Source of the DNA: JANWKA01 sp035533815
GTDB taxonomy: Bacteria > Bacteroidota > Bacteroidia > Chitinophagales > Chitinophagaceae
Assembly (NCBI GenBank): GCA_035533815.1
Contig: DATLTB010000110.1
Span: forward strand, 1 to 26,252
Length of the DNA stretch: 26,252 nucleotides
Direction: 5' to 3'
A model generated the notes under the pieces. That model made no database searches. It saw only the letters and a program-made list of their open reading frames with translations, and was not told the origin of the DNA. Below are positions 8,490 through 16,240 of the stretch, piece after piece (the stretch's first letter is position 1; every line of letters starts with the position of its first letter). Both the position numbers and the translations under genes were made by a program.

Positions 8490-8497
8490 CAAAGGTA
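8490..8497 (-). promoter_or_regulatory. -7 box TACCTTTG of rlmN
   Basis: On the minus strand an exact TAnnTTTG match ends 13 nt before the rlmN ATG. It likely drives the rlmN-rluB pair. No clear -33 element was seen. Confidence 0.45.
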
Positions 8498-8567
8498 AGG
8501 CATTATCGGCTGGCTGCAGTCCTGCGGAGGCATTGGCCATATTTCAGGAGGTTCCGGGGTTAATGGT

Positions 8568-8575
8568 TAATTTTG
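8568..8575 (+). promoter_or_regulatory. -7 box TAATTTTG of the thiolase gene
   Basis: Exact TAnnTTTG match 20 nt upstream of the ATG at 8596. It lies downstream of the alternative ATG at 8533, which argues that the shorter start is the real one. Confidence 0.5.
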
Positions 8576-8595
8576 GCCGGAAAAATGTAGCGTGC

Positions 8596-9792
8596 ATGCA
8601 AACTGCTTACCTGGTGGATGCCGTGCGTACCCCGATCGGCCGGTATGGCGGGACCCTTTCCATGATCCGTCCGGATGACCTGCTGGCCCATGTGATCCGG
8701 GGTTTGATGGCCCGCCATCCTGCCCTGGATCCTGTCCTGGTGGAAGATGTGATTGCCGGGGATGCAAATCAGGCCGGGGAGGACAACCGCAATGTGGCCA
8801 GGATGGCTGCCTTGCTGGCGGGACTGCCGGTCACCGTGGCCGGCAATACGGTGAACCGCCTCTGTGCTTCCGGCATGCAGGCCGTGATGGATGCGGCCCG
8901 GGCCGTGATGTGCGGGGAAGGGGATGTGTATATTGCCGGAGGCGTGGAAAGCATGAGCAGGGCGCCCTTTATCCTGTCCAAGTCCGAAGGGGCATTCAGC
9001 CGTAAACCCCAGATGCAGGACAGTACCATCGGCTGGAGGTTCCCGAATAAAAAGTTAACGGACCGGTATTACCCGTATTCCATGGGGGAGACTGCGGAAA
9101 ATGTAGCCCGGAAATGGATGATCTCCAGACAAAACCAGGATCTTTTTGCCCTGTCCAGCCAGCAGAAATATTTTGACGCCCTGCATGCAGGAAAATGGAA
9201 GGCGGAGATCCTCCCAGTGGAGATCAGCCCGAACCGGGAAGAGCAGATCATTTTCAGCCAGGACGAGCATCCCCGGCAGACCTCCCTGGAAAAGCTGGCT
9301 GCTCTCCGGCCGGCATTTGCACCGGACGGTACGGTCACCGCGGGCAATTCTTCGGGGATCAATGATGGTGCTGCGGCAATCCTGGTATTTTCCGAACGCG
9401 CATTAGCCATTACCGGCATTCGTCCCATGGCCAGGGTCAGGTCCATGGCGGTAACGGGTGTCGATCCAGCCATCATGGGCATCGGACCGGTGGAAGCCAC
9501 CCGGAAGGCATTGTCCAGGGCGGGACTGAAGATAGCTGACCTGGATCAGATTGAACTGAACGAAGCCTTTGCTTCCCAGTCCATTGCCTGCATGCAGGAT
9601 CTTGGGCTGGATCCCGGCAAGGTGAATCCCAATGGAGGCGCCATCGCCCTGGGGCATCCCCTGGGTTGCAGCGGGGCCCGCATCATCTGCACCTTGCTGC
9701 ATGAACTGGAACGGCGCCATTCCCACTATGCACTGGCCACCATGTGCGTAGGGGTGGGGCAGGGAGCAGCCCTGGTCCTGGAAAAGGCCTGA
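8596..9792 (+). CDS. pcaF: Thiolase, 3-oxoadipyl-CoA thiolase (PcaF/PaaJ)-like
   Basis: A 398-aa degradative thiolase. The nucleophile is C90 in VNRLCASGMQAV; the catalytic His354 is in GHPLGCSG and the second catalytic Cys384 in CVGVGQG. The segments RTPIGRYGG, NQAGEDNRNVARM, ESMSRAPF and TIGWRF closely resemble PaaJ/PcaF, which cleave 3-oxoadipyl-CoA to succinyl-CoA and acetyl-CoA. In an organism where no aromatic-degradation genes are nearby it may act instead as a general acetyl-CoA acyltransferase. The start at 8596 is chosen because the protein then begins MQTAYLVDAVRTPIG, as in the family, and because a -7 box lies between 8533 and 8596. The symbol reflects similarity and is tentative. 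Confidence 0.85.
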   Translation: MQTAYLVDAVRTPIGRYGGTLSMIRPDDLLAHVIRGLMARHPALDPVLVEDVIAGDANQAGEDNRNVARMAALLAGLPVTVAGNTVNRLCASGMQAVMDAARAVMCGEGDVYIAGGVESMSRAPFILSKSEGAFSRKPQMQDSTIGWRFPNKKLTDRYYPYSMGETAENVARKWMISRQNQDLFALSSQQKYFDALHAGKWKAEILPVEISPNREEQIIFSQDEHPRQTSLEKLAALRPAFAPDGTVTAGNSSGINDGAAAILVFSERALAITGIRPMARVRSMAVTGVDPAIMGIGPVEATRKALSRAGLKIADLDQIELNEAFASQSIACMQDLGLDPGKVNPNGGAIALGHPLGCSGARIICTLLHELERRHSHYALATMCVGVGQGAALVLEKA

Positions 9793-9858
9793 ACAGTCAA
9801 AATAATAGGTGAAAAACAATTTTTAAATTACCTTTAAGGCCTAAAAATATTTCCGGTA

Positions 9859-10047
9859 ATGAAAAAAGGCATTGTAAAATTTATTAATGAGGAGCGGGGA
9901 TTTGGCTTCATCAGGACTGAGGAAGGCGAGGAGATTTTTGTGCATGTGTCCGGCCTGATTGATGAGATCAAGGAAAAGGACCATGTGGTCTTTGAAGTCC
10001 GGCAGGGTAAAAAAGGGTTAAGCGCCGTGAATGTGAGGCTGGCCTGA
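9859..10047 (+). CDS. Cold-shock-domain protein (CspA family)
   Basis: A 62-aa single cold-shock domain. It has the RNA-binding motifs ERGFGFI (RNP1, about residues 12-18) and EIFVHVSGL (RNP2, about 25-33) and the usual start KKGIVKFINEE. It is a cytosolic RNA chaperone binding single-stranded nucleic acid. It is a little shorter than E. coli CspA but complete. It is followed by a strong intrinsic terminator and stands as a single-gene unit between the thiolase and the convergent sigma factor. A weak -7-like TACCTTTA lies about 22 nt upstream of the ATG. Confidence 0.93.
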   Translation: MKKGIVKFINEERGFGFIRTEEGEEIFVHVSGLIDEIKEKDHVVFEVRQGKKGLSAVNVRLA

Positions 10048-10073
10048 ATGCTGGAGCAAAACAAATGCATCCA

Positions 10074-10105
10074 AGAGGTTTCGGCAATGAAGCCTCTTTT
10101 TTTTT
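10074..10105 (+). terminator. Intrinsic terminator downstream of the cold-shock gene
   Basis: A 9-bp stem (10074-10082 pairing with 10089-10097, one G-U pair) with a 6-nt loop is followed by a run of nine T residues. It begins 26 nt after the cold-shock stop codon and points rightward, away from the thiolase/csp genes. Confidence 0.85.
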
Positions 10106-10147
10106 GCATAAAAGTCCATCGGTTCAGGCAGGTAAAAGCGGATTACC

Positions 10148-10732
10148 TTACAGACAGATTTGTTTTTCCGCCATCATTTTGCGAAGATTGATCAGGCCGT
10201 ACCGCATCCTTCCCAGGGCGGTATTGATGCTGACATGGGTCAGGTCGGCTATTTCCTTGAAGCTCAGTTCCGCATAATGACGCATGATAATCACCTCGCG
10301 TTGTTCCTCTGGCAGTAAGTCCAGCATCTGGCGAACCCGGTCATGGCTCTGGCGCAGAATCATCCGTTCTTCTGCATGGCCCTCCGCAAAACGCAGTACA
10401 TTGAAAATATCCTTGTCATCACTGGTCCTCACCATGGGAGTCCGCTTGATCCTTCGGAAATGGTCCACGCACAGATTATGGGCAATACGCATGGCCCAGG
10501 GCAGAAATTTACCTTTTTCCGTATACCTTCCTGCGCGAATGGTATCCATGATCTTGATGAAGGTATCCTGAAAGATGTCCTCGGCCAGGTACTGATCCTT
10601 GATCAGTAATACGATGGAGGTGAACAGCTTGTTTTTGTGACGCTGGAAAAGCTCAATCAGGGCATCGTCTTTTCCCCCGGTATACTGGGAAATCAGTTGC
10701 TGATCGCTGACAGGTAAAGTGGTGGTTTGCAT
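10148..10732 (-). CDS. ECF-type RNA polymerase sigma factor
   Basis: A 194-aa sigma-70 family protein with region 2 (DQYLAEDIFQDTFIKIMD, KFLPWAMRIAHNLCVDHFRR) and region 4 (LPEEQREVIIMRHY, SFKEIADLTHVSINTALGRM), and no regions 1.1 or 3. This is the ECF/SigW-like layout. No anti-sigma or membrane sensor gene is adjacent: the next gene leftward is the convergent cold-shock gene. The regulon therefore cannot be guessed from context. The start MQTTTLPVSDQQLI is the only reasonable ATG. A -7-like TATTTTCG lies upstream, with one mismatch to the consensus. Confidence 0.93.
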   Translation of the reverse strand: MQTTTLPVSDQQLISQYTGGKDDALIELFQRHKNKLFTSIVLLIKDQYLAEDIFQDTFIKIMDTIRAGRYTEKGKFLPWAMRIAHNLCVDHFRRIKRTPMVRTSDDKDIFNVLRFAEGHAEERMILRQSHDRVRQMLDLLPEEQREVIIMRHYAELSFKEIADLTHVSINTALGRMRYGLINLRKMMAEKQICL

Positions 10733-10905
10733 AATCTCTACAGGTTTCAGTTATCGAAAATAAAAATTAACGAAAGTCGATGATTCTTGTAGAGCTTAAT
10801 GCTATAGGCAGGGCAATTTTAGCAGTTTATACGGATTGTTTTATTTCTATGCTGTGCAAATATAAACGAAATGTTAAAATTACCAATTTTATTTTCCAGG
10901 CCACT

Positions 10906-10934
10906 TGCCTGGAACAGGCAGGCCAGCTAGCTGG
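10906..10934. repeat. Perfect hairpin plus adjacent 12-bp palindrome between the sigma factor and uvrA
   Basis: TGCCTG-gaa-CAGGCA at 10906-10920 is a perfect 6-bp inverted repeat. Two bases later CCAGCTAGCTGG at 10923-10934 is a perfect palindrome. The pair stands in the divergent intergenic region, 66 bp before the uvrA -7 box, and may be an operator. The rest of the 306-bp gap shows only the promoter boxes. Confidence 0.35.
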
Positions 10935-10999
10935 TTTACCTGCAGACCGGAATGCGGATATCATTGAAAGAAACGGCGTCCAAACAGGCCGATACTCCT

Positions 11000-11007
11000 T
11001 ATTTTTG
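11000..11007 (+). promoter_or_regulatory. -7 box TATTTTTG of uvrA
   Basis: Exact TAnnTTTG match 31 nt upstream of the ATG at 11039. Because it lies downstream of the alternative ATG at 10952 it supports the later start. Confidence 0.5.
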
Positions 11008-11038
11008 TCCTCCCCGGGAAAAGAACCGGTTTTTTGAA

Positions 11039-13849
11039 ATGGCTGCAATAAAAAGCAAAAAACAACCCGGTTTCCCTTCCGCTGACCCGATCCCCGATAC
11101 GGCAAAAGCAATCTATATCCGGGGAGCCCGGGTGCACAACCTGAAAAACATCTCGGTGGCCATACCCCGGAAAAGCCTGGTGATCGTTACCGGAGTATCT
11201 GGTTCGGGCAAATCCTCCCTGACCATGGATACCTTGTTTGCGGAAGGTCAGCGGCGGTATGCAGAAAGCCTGAGCTCCTATGCCCGCCAGTTCCTGGTGA
11301 GGATGAATAAGCCCGATGTGGATTATATCCTGGGCATTTGTCCGGCGATTGCCATTGAACAAAAGGTGATCAGCCGGACGCCGAGATCCACGGTGGGCAC
11401 GATGACCGAGATCTATGATTACCTCAGGCTGATGTTTGCCCGGGTAGGCAGGACATATTCTCCTGTTTCCGGGCAGGAGGTGAAAAAACAGGAGGTCGGG
11501 GATGTGGTGGATGATATCTGCGGAAAAAAGCCGGGTAAGGCGGTATATCTGCTGATTTCCCTGCGCCGCCATGCGAGGCGGGACCTGCGGGAAGAACTGA
11601 ATATTCTGTTACAGAAAGGGTTTTCCAGGCTATATGACCGCAAAGCGGGAATCCTGCGCATTGAATCCGTATTGGAATCCGGGAAACTGCCTCCGGGCGG
11701 ACAAACCTATGTCCTGGTGGACCGGCTCCTCATCCGGGAATTCGATGAAGATGACAGACACCGGATAGCAGACAGCGTCCAGGCCGCATTTTATGAAGGG
11801 GAAGGGGAGCTGTTCCTGGAAACGGATGGGGCATGGCAGGCTTTTTCCAACCGGTTTGAACTGGATGGCATCCGGTTCGAAGAACCTTCTCCCCAATTCT
11901 TTGCCTTTAACAATCCCTATGGTGCATGCCCGGTATGCGAGGGGTTTGGTCAGGTCCTGGGGGTAGATCCTGAACTGGTGATCCCGGACCGAAGGCTGAG
12001 TATTTACGAAGGGGCGGTGGCAGCCTGGCGGGGGGAAAAAATGAAGTTATGGAATGAAGCCCTGATCCGCAATGCTGCAAAATTCAATTTCCCCGTTCAT
12101 CGGCCAGTAGCCAGCCTCACCCCTGAGCAATATGAGCTGCTCTGGACCGGAAATGAATGGTTCGCGGGCATCCATGAGTTTTTCCGGATGGTGGAACAGA
12201 ACCTGTACAAGGTACAATACAGGGTCATGCAATCCCGGTTTCGGGGAAAGACCCCATGTCCGCAATGCGGAGGATCCCGGCTGAGGAAGGAAGCAAGTTA
12301 TGTCCGCATTGGGGATTGCCATATTGCCGCCCTCGTGGAGATGCCCATCAGCGACCTGAAAACCTGGTTTGACCAGCTCAGGCTGAATGATTATGATCGC
12401 AAAGTAGCTACCCGCATCCTTTTTGAGATTGAGCACAGGCTACAGACTTTGCTGGATGTCGGCCTGGGATACCTGACCCTGAACCGGGTGGCTTCCACCC
12501 TCAGTGGCGGGGAAAGCCAGCGGATCCAGCTGACCCGCACCCTGGGGAGCAACCTGACCGACTCTCTCTATATCCTGGACGAACCCAGCATCGGCCTGCA
12601 TCCCAGGGATACCCTGCGGCTGATCGGGGTGCTGAAGCAACTCAGGGGGCTGGGCAATACGGTGGTGGTGGTGGAACATGATGAGCAGATGATGAAGGAA
12701 TCGGACTATATCATTGACATGGGTCCCATGGCCAGCTACCTGGGCGGGGAAGTGGTTTTTTCCGGGACCTACGCCCAAATTCTGCAGGATAAGGAAAGCC
12801 TGACCGGAAAATATCTTTCGGGCCGGCTTGGACTGGCTCCTCCCGGCAAGCCCCGTCCATGGTACAAGTCCATCACCCTGACCGGCTGCAGGGAACATAA
12901 CCTGAAGGACCTGGATGTCCGGTTTCCCCTGCATATACTTTGTGTGGTCACCGGGGTCAGCGGGTCGGGGAAAACCACCTTGGTCAAACAGATCCTTTAC
13001 CCGGCGCTCCGCCGGGAGTTGGGAGAGCCAGCCGGCAGGCCGGGTCTTCACGGGGAACTGACCGGTGACCTGGAGGGGTTGGATCAGGTAGAACTGGTGG
13101 ACCAGCATCCCATCGGAAAATCCTCCCGGTCCAATCCCGTGACTTATGTGAAGGTCTTTGATGAGATCCGCAGCCTGTTTGCCCGGCAACCGTTAAGCAG
13201 GATAAGGGGCTATGACACCCGGTATTTTTCTTTCAATGTCGACGGGGGACGCTGTGAGGTTTGCAAAGGGGAGGGGGAAACGGTCGTGGAGATGCAGTTC
13301 CTGGCTGATGTGCACCTGACCTGCGAGACCTGCGCGGGTAAAAGATTCAAAGAGGAAGTCCTGGAAGTGAGCTATAAGGGTAAAAATGTGCATGAGGTCC
13401 TGGAACTTACGGTGGATGAAGCCCTGGAATTTTTCAGGGATCAGAAAGATATTTACAGCGGGTTAAAACCCCTGCAGGATGTGGGCCTGGGGTATGTGAA
13501 ACTGGGACAATCCTCCGATACCCTGAGCGGAGGCGAGGCCCAGCGGGTCAAACTGGCTGCATTCCTGGGGAAAGGTAAATCCCTTGGAAATATCCTTTTT
13601 TTGTTCGATGAACCCACCACTGGCCTGCATTTCCATGATATCCGGAAATTGCTGGATGCTTTCCGGGCCCTGACCATGCTGGGTCATTCCATCATCGTCA
13701 TTGAGCATAATCCCGACATCATCCGGGCTGCGGACTGGGTCATTGACCTGGGTCCGGAGGGAGGGGAAGGGGGAGGCCGGTTATTGTATGGGGGTGTCCC
13801 GGAAGGGCTTAAAAAAATAGCGGAAAGCCATACGGGCAGATTTATCTGA
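11039..13849 (+). CDS. uvrA: Excinuclease ABC subunit UvrA
   Basis: A 936-aa damage-recognition ATPase of nucleotide excision repair, working with UvrB and UvrC. Two ABC modules are complete: Walker A GVSGSGKSS near residues 52-60 and GVSGSGKTT in the second half, signatures LSGGESQRI and LSGGEAQRV, and Walker B/switch YILDEPSIGLH and LFDEPTTGLH. The UvrB-binding insertion after module 1 is present, so it is UvrA1-like rather than UvrA2. The zinc modules include ACPVCEGFG, CPQCGG, CEVCKGEGE and CETCAGKRF. The CxxC pair that precedes the FNNPxGACP motif in E. coli is replaced by FELDGIRF. The ATG at 11039 is chosen over 10952 because of the -7 box between them and the family-like N-terminus. 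Confidence 0.96.
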   Translation: MAAIKSKKQPGFPSADPIPDTAKAIYIRGARVHNLKNISVAIPRKSLVIVTGVSGSGKSSLTMDTLFAEGQRRYAESLSSYARQFLVRMNKPDVDYILGICPAIAIEQKVISRTPRSTVGTMTEIYDYLRLMFARVGRTYSPVSGQEVKKQEVGDVVDDICGKKPGKAVYLLISLRRHARRDLREELNILLQKGFSRLYDRKAGILRIESVLESGKLPPGGQTYVLVDRLLIREFDEDDRHRIADSVQAAFYEGEGELFLETDGAWQAFSNRFELDGIRFEEPSPQFFAFNNPYGACPVCEGFGQVLGVDPELVIPDRRLSIYEGAVAAWRGEKMKLWNEALIRNAAKFNFPVHRPVASLTPEQYELLWTGNEWFAGIHEFFRMVEQNLYKVQYRVMQSRFRGKTPCPQCGGSRLRKEASYVRIGDCHIAALVEMPISDLKTWFDQLRLNDYDRKVATRILFEIEHRLQTLLDVGLGYLTLNRVASTLSGGESQRIQLTRTLGSNLTDSLYILDEPSIGLHPRDTLRLIGVLKQLRGLGNTVVVVEHDEQMMKESDYIIDMGPMASYLGGEVVFSGTYAQILQDKESLTGKYLSGRLGLAPPGKPRPWYKSITLTGCREHNLKDLDVRFPLHILCVVTGVSGSGKTTLVKQILYPALRRELGEPAGRPGLHGELTGDLEGLDQVELVDQHPIGKSSRSNPVTYVKVFDEIRSLFARQPLSRIRGYDTRYFSFNVDGGRCEVCKGEGETVVEMQFLADVHLTCETCAGKRFKEEVLEVSYKGKNVHEVLELTVDEALEFFRDQKDIYSGLKPLQDVGLGYVKLGQSSDTLSGGEAQRVKLAAFLGKGKSLGNILFLFDEPTTGLHFHDIRKLLDAFRALTMLGHSIIVIEHNPDIIRAADWVIDLGPEGGEGGGRLLYGGVPEGLKKIAESHTGRFI

Positions 13850-13857
13850 ACTTTCCA

Positions 13858-14244
13858 TCAGCGCAGCCTGTCCCTTGAGCGCATCAGCCGGTTATCTTTC
13901 CGGATGCCCCTTGCTGCCAGGAAAAACCAGAGCATCATGAGCAGCCCCAGCATTGGGGAAAAATAATGGGTAACTGTGATAACCTGCTTCTGGGTTTCAA
14001 GGGTCTGTATTGAATGGTATTCCAGATAAATTTCCACCCCGGAAAGGATTATCCCGATGATGGCCAGCCACAACTGCAACTTCCTTTTTTTGAACAGCCC
14101 GATTCCGGCCAGGGCCAGCAGGACCAGGACCGGCAGGACTATATAAGTTGCCGGATTGTGATTATTGCGGAAATCAAAACCCCAGAGCAGGGCGCCACAG
14201 GCGCCAGCGAGCAGAAAGTACAGGGTTTGGAGGCGCTGGATCAT
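13858..14244 (-). CDS. DUF4293 family small membrane protein
   Basis: A 128-aa integral membrane protein with four hydrophobic segments (about residues 5-23, 33-50, 57-74 and 94-111) and a basic C-terminus (RKDNRLMRSRDRLR). The start MIQRLQTLYFLLA is characteristic of DUF4293, a Bacteroidota family of unknown function. It converges on uvrA, with 8 bp between the stop codons. Its sequence supports the taxonomic placement but says nothing about role. Confidence 0.82.
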   Translation of the reverse strand: MIQRLQTLYFLLAGACGALLWGFDFRNNHNPATYIVLPVLVLLALAGIGLFKKRKLQLWLAIIGIILSGVEIYLEYHSIQTLETQKQVITVTHYFSPMLGLLMMLWFFLAARGIRKDNRLMRSRDRLR

Positions 14245-14389
14245 CTTCTAAACGGGGTTGAACCCTCAAATTTAACCCAACTTGGAAATTAAAGCCCAAT
14301 AAAAAGAGAAAAGTACTTTTTTGCCCAGGTATGTTTTATTATTCATTATTTATATTTTTTAAAATTAATTATCTAATCCAGTTCAAATT

Positions 14390-14436
14390 AATTTGTTTTT
14401 AAATTGTTCATAATAATTTGTTTAACAATTGTTTAT
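14390..14436. repeat. Pair of 22-bp direct repeats in the AbiE locus 2 leader
   Basis: Copies at 14390-14411 and 14415-14436 agree at 18 of 22 positions. The first overlaps a perfect 12-bp palindrome (CAAATTAATTTG, 14384-14395) and the second contains the palindrome AACAATTGTT. They lie in the AT-rich region upstream of the antitoxin gene and could be regulator-binding sites. Confidence 0.45.
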
Positions 14437-14449
14437 TAAATATTAATGC

Positions 14450-14508
14450 GACCTTTTTTTAAATTAAAGGATCAAAAAAATAATTTTTTAGGACCTTTTT
14501 TATAAATT
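14450..14508. repeat. Second pair of direct repeats, the promoter-proximal copy covering the -7 box
   Basis: GACCTTTTTTTAAATT at 14450-14465 recurs as GACCTTTTTTATAAATT at 14492-14508, 42 bp apart start to start (about four helical turns). The right copy overlaps the -7 box of the antitoxin gene, as expected of an operator. Confidence 0.45.
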
Positions 14509-14510
14509 TG
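14503..14510 (+). promoter_or_regulatory. -7 box TAAATTTG of AbiE locus 2
   Basis: Exact TAnnTTTG match ending 4 nt before the antitoxin ATG at 14515, implying an mRNA with no or almost no leader. Confidence 0.55.
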
Positions 14511-14514
14511 CAAC

Positions 14515-15180
14515 ATGAAACAATCAGCCCACGGCCAAATCACCCGGAAAATCGGTTTACTAAAGCCGGGCAATCTCATTTTCCCATCAGATTTCAAGGG
14601 AATAGGTACAGAGATAGCCGTAAAGAATGCATTATCCAGGCTGGCGAAGGAAAAAAAGATAGAAAGGTTGGCACATGGCATTTACCTATTACCGCAATAT
14701 GATCCCAAATTCGGCAAGTTAAAACCTACACTGGAAAGAATGGCTACTGCCATTGCAAAACACTACCACATCCGCATTAAACCTACGGGTGCTTATGCGT
14801 TAAACAAACTTGGTTTATCAACCCAGGTTCCCATGAAGCAGGTTTATATAACGGATGGCTTACCTAAACATATTAAAGTGGGGAAAGGAACTATAGAGTT
14901 TAAAGCAACAACGCCCAAGAGACTTTCCATGAAAGGACCTATCAGCAGCCTGATTATACAGGCACTCGATGAATTGGAGATAAAGGAGCTGGAATCAGAT
15001 GATGACTTTAAAAATAAAATATTGACCTTACTTCAAAAGGAAAAAACAAACTTGCTCCAGCATGATCTGAAGTTGGCGCCGGCAAGAATCAGCGACTATA
15101 TTTTTAGGATATTCGGAAGTATCCATAACGACCATGTGAAAAAGTGTGAAAATGACCGGGTGGCTGCTAAACTTAAATGA
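14515..15180 (+). CDS. AbiEi-like (DUF6088-type) antitoxin, locus 2
   Basis: A 221-aa protein. The N-terminal winged-helix-like domain (KQSAHGQITRKIGLLKPG, NALSRLAKEKKIERLAHGIY) is followed by a nucleic-acid/partner-binding region with KPTGAYALNKLGLSTQVP, as in DUF6088/AbiEi antitoxins. In the family the N-terminus represses the operon and the rest counters the AbiEii toxin. The toxin start lies inside this gene (overlap of about 35 nt), so translation is coupled. The leader is strongly AT-rich with direct repeats. The protein resembles the antitoxin of locus 3 in layout (HGIY versus AGVYYYP; GAYALNKLG versus NAYNALGVG). No damage is visible. Confidence 0.82.
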   Translation: MKQSAHGQITRKIGLLKPGNLIFPSDFKGIGTEIAVKNALSRLAKEKKIERLAHGIYLLPQYDPKFGKLKPTLERMATAIAKHYHIRIKPTGAYALNKLGLSTQVPMKQVYITDGLPKHIKVGKGTIEFKATTPKRLSMKGPISSLIIQALDELEIKELESDDDFKNKILTLLQKEKTNLLQHDLKLAPARISDYIFRIFGSIHNDHVKKCENDRVAAKLK

Positions 15181-16240
15181 GGAAGAAAGACGAACAACCA
15201 TTGAACAGGCGGCAATAAACTGCGGAGTAGTCAGCCAGGCCATGGAAAAAGATTGGTGGGTGACCCTGACCCTGAAAGCCATATTTCAAACAACATTTGC
15301 ACCTCATTTGTTGTTTAAAGGAGGAACTTCTTTGAGCAAATGCTGGAAATTAATTGAAAGATTTTCAGAAGATATCGACCTTGCCATTGACCGATCCTTT
15401 TTAAAATATGATGATCAATTAAGTCGTAGCAAGATCAAGCAATTAAAAAAGGCAGCTTGCGTATTTACCTCAACAAAGTTGAAAGATGCCATTGAACAAC
15501 AGTTATCCATTTTAGGAGTCCCTAACGGGATGATACAAATAAAAGCAGAAGCCGTAAAAGAAACACAGCCAGATAAAGATCCACAGGTATTATACCTTCA
15601 TTATCCCACTTTGTTTGAACCCATTACATACCTGCCGAATTCGGTAAAAATTGAAGTAAGCGCCCTTTCGTTAAACGAGCCATTTAGCAATTGCGAAGTC
15701 GTCTCCCTTTTGCACGAACACTTTCCTATTGAAGAATACCCTGAACATCCCTTTGTCGTAAGGGCCATCGATGCAAGACGGACATTTTTAGAAAAAGCCT
15801 TCCTTTTACACGAAGAATTTGCAAAAACTGATAAATTGAAAATAGATCGTAAATCGCGGCATCTCTATGATTTAGAAAGAATAATGGATAATACAGTGCA
15901 CGGCCATGCCGCTATGTCAGACATGCAATTATACAGAACTATTGTGGATCATCGTAAATTGTTTTATGCCTTAAGATGGATAGATTATGAAACCCACAAT
16001 CCGGCGACCATTGATTTTATACCTACAGGAGATGTGCTGGCAAGCTTTGAAAAAGACTATGAGACCATGCGGGCTCAAATGATATACACCCCCCAGCCTC
16101 TAACGTTTGCTGAATTAATGGAACGGATGAAGCAATTGCAGGAGCGTTTCCGTACCTATGTCCAACAGGAAATACCAATGGAAGCTACCGACAAACAGTC
16201 CGGTAAAAATATAATAGGTGAACACGGAGAAGAAGGTTAA
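15146..16240 (+). CDS. AbiEii-family nucleotidyltransferase toxin, locus 2
   Basis: A 364-aa protein. GTG at 15146 gives the longest frame; the ATG at 15152, two codons on, is equally possible. The core motifs are FKGGTSLSK (about residues 57-65), RFSEDIDLAI with D76 and D78, and a late EKAFLLHEEF ... KSRHLYDLERI segment corresponding to the conserved Lys and R..HLYDL motif. The C-terminal ~100 residues (ATIDFIPTGDVLASFEKDY onward) are longer than in locus 1. All catalytic residues are present, so it is expected to be an active toxin held by its antitoxin. The gene overlaps the antitoxin and is AT-rich relative to the flanking core genes. Confidence 0.88.
   Translation: MKMTGWLLNLNEEERRTTIEQAAINCGVVSQAMEKDWWVTLTLKAIFQTTFAPHLLFKGGTSLSKCWKLIERFSEDIDLAIDRSFLKYDDQLSRSKIKQLKKAACVFTSTKLKDAIEQQLSILGVPNGMIQIKAEAVKETQPDKDPQVLYLHYPTLFEPITYLPNSVKIEVSALSLNEPFSNCEVVSLLHEHFPIEEYPEHPFVVRAIDARRTFLEKAFLLHEEFAKTDKLKIDRKSRHLYDLERIMDNTVHGHAAMSDMQLYRTIVDHRKLFYALRWIDYETHNPATIDFIPTGDVLASFEKDYETMRAQMIYTPQPLTFAELMERMKQLQERFRTYVQQEIPMEATDKQSGKNIIGEHGEEG

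Noticed and set aside
8533..8595. Longer thiolase start at 8533
   Set aside because: The -7 box at 8568-8575 lies inside it, and thiolases begin close to the MQTAYLVDAVRTPIG segment.
10952..11038. Longer UvrA N-terminus starting at 10952
   Set aside because: A -7 box at 11000-11007 lies inside this stretch and the extra 29 residues do not resemble UvrA.
12440..13189. 249-aa open frame on the minus strand within uvrA
   Set aside because: It is the antisense shadow of a well-conserved gene, with no family motifs and Pro/Gly/His-rich content typical of shadow frames.
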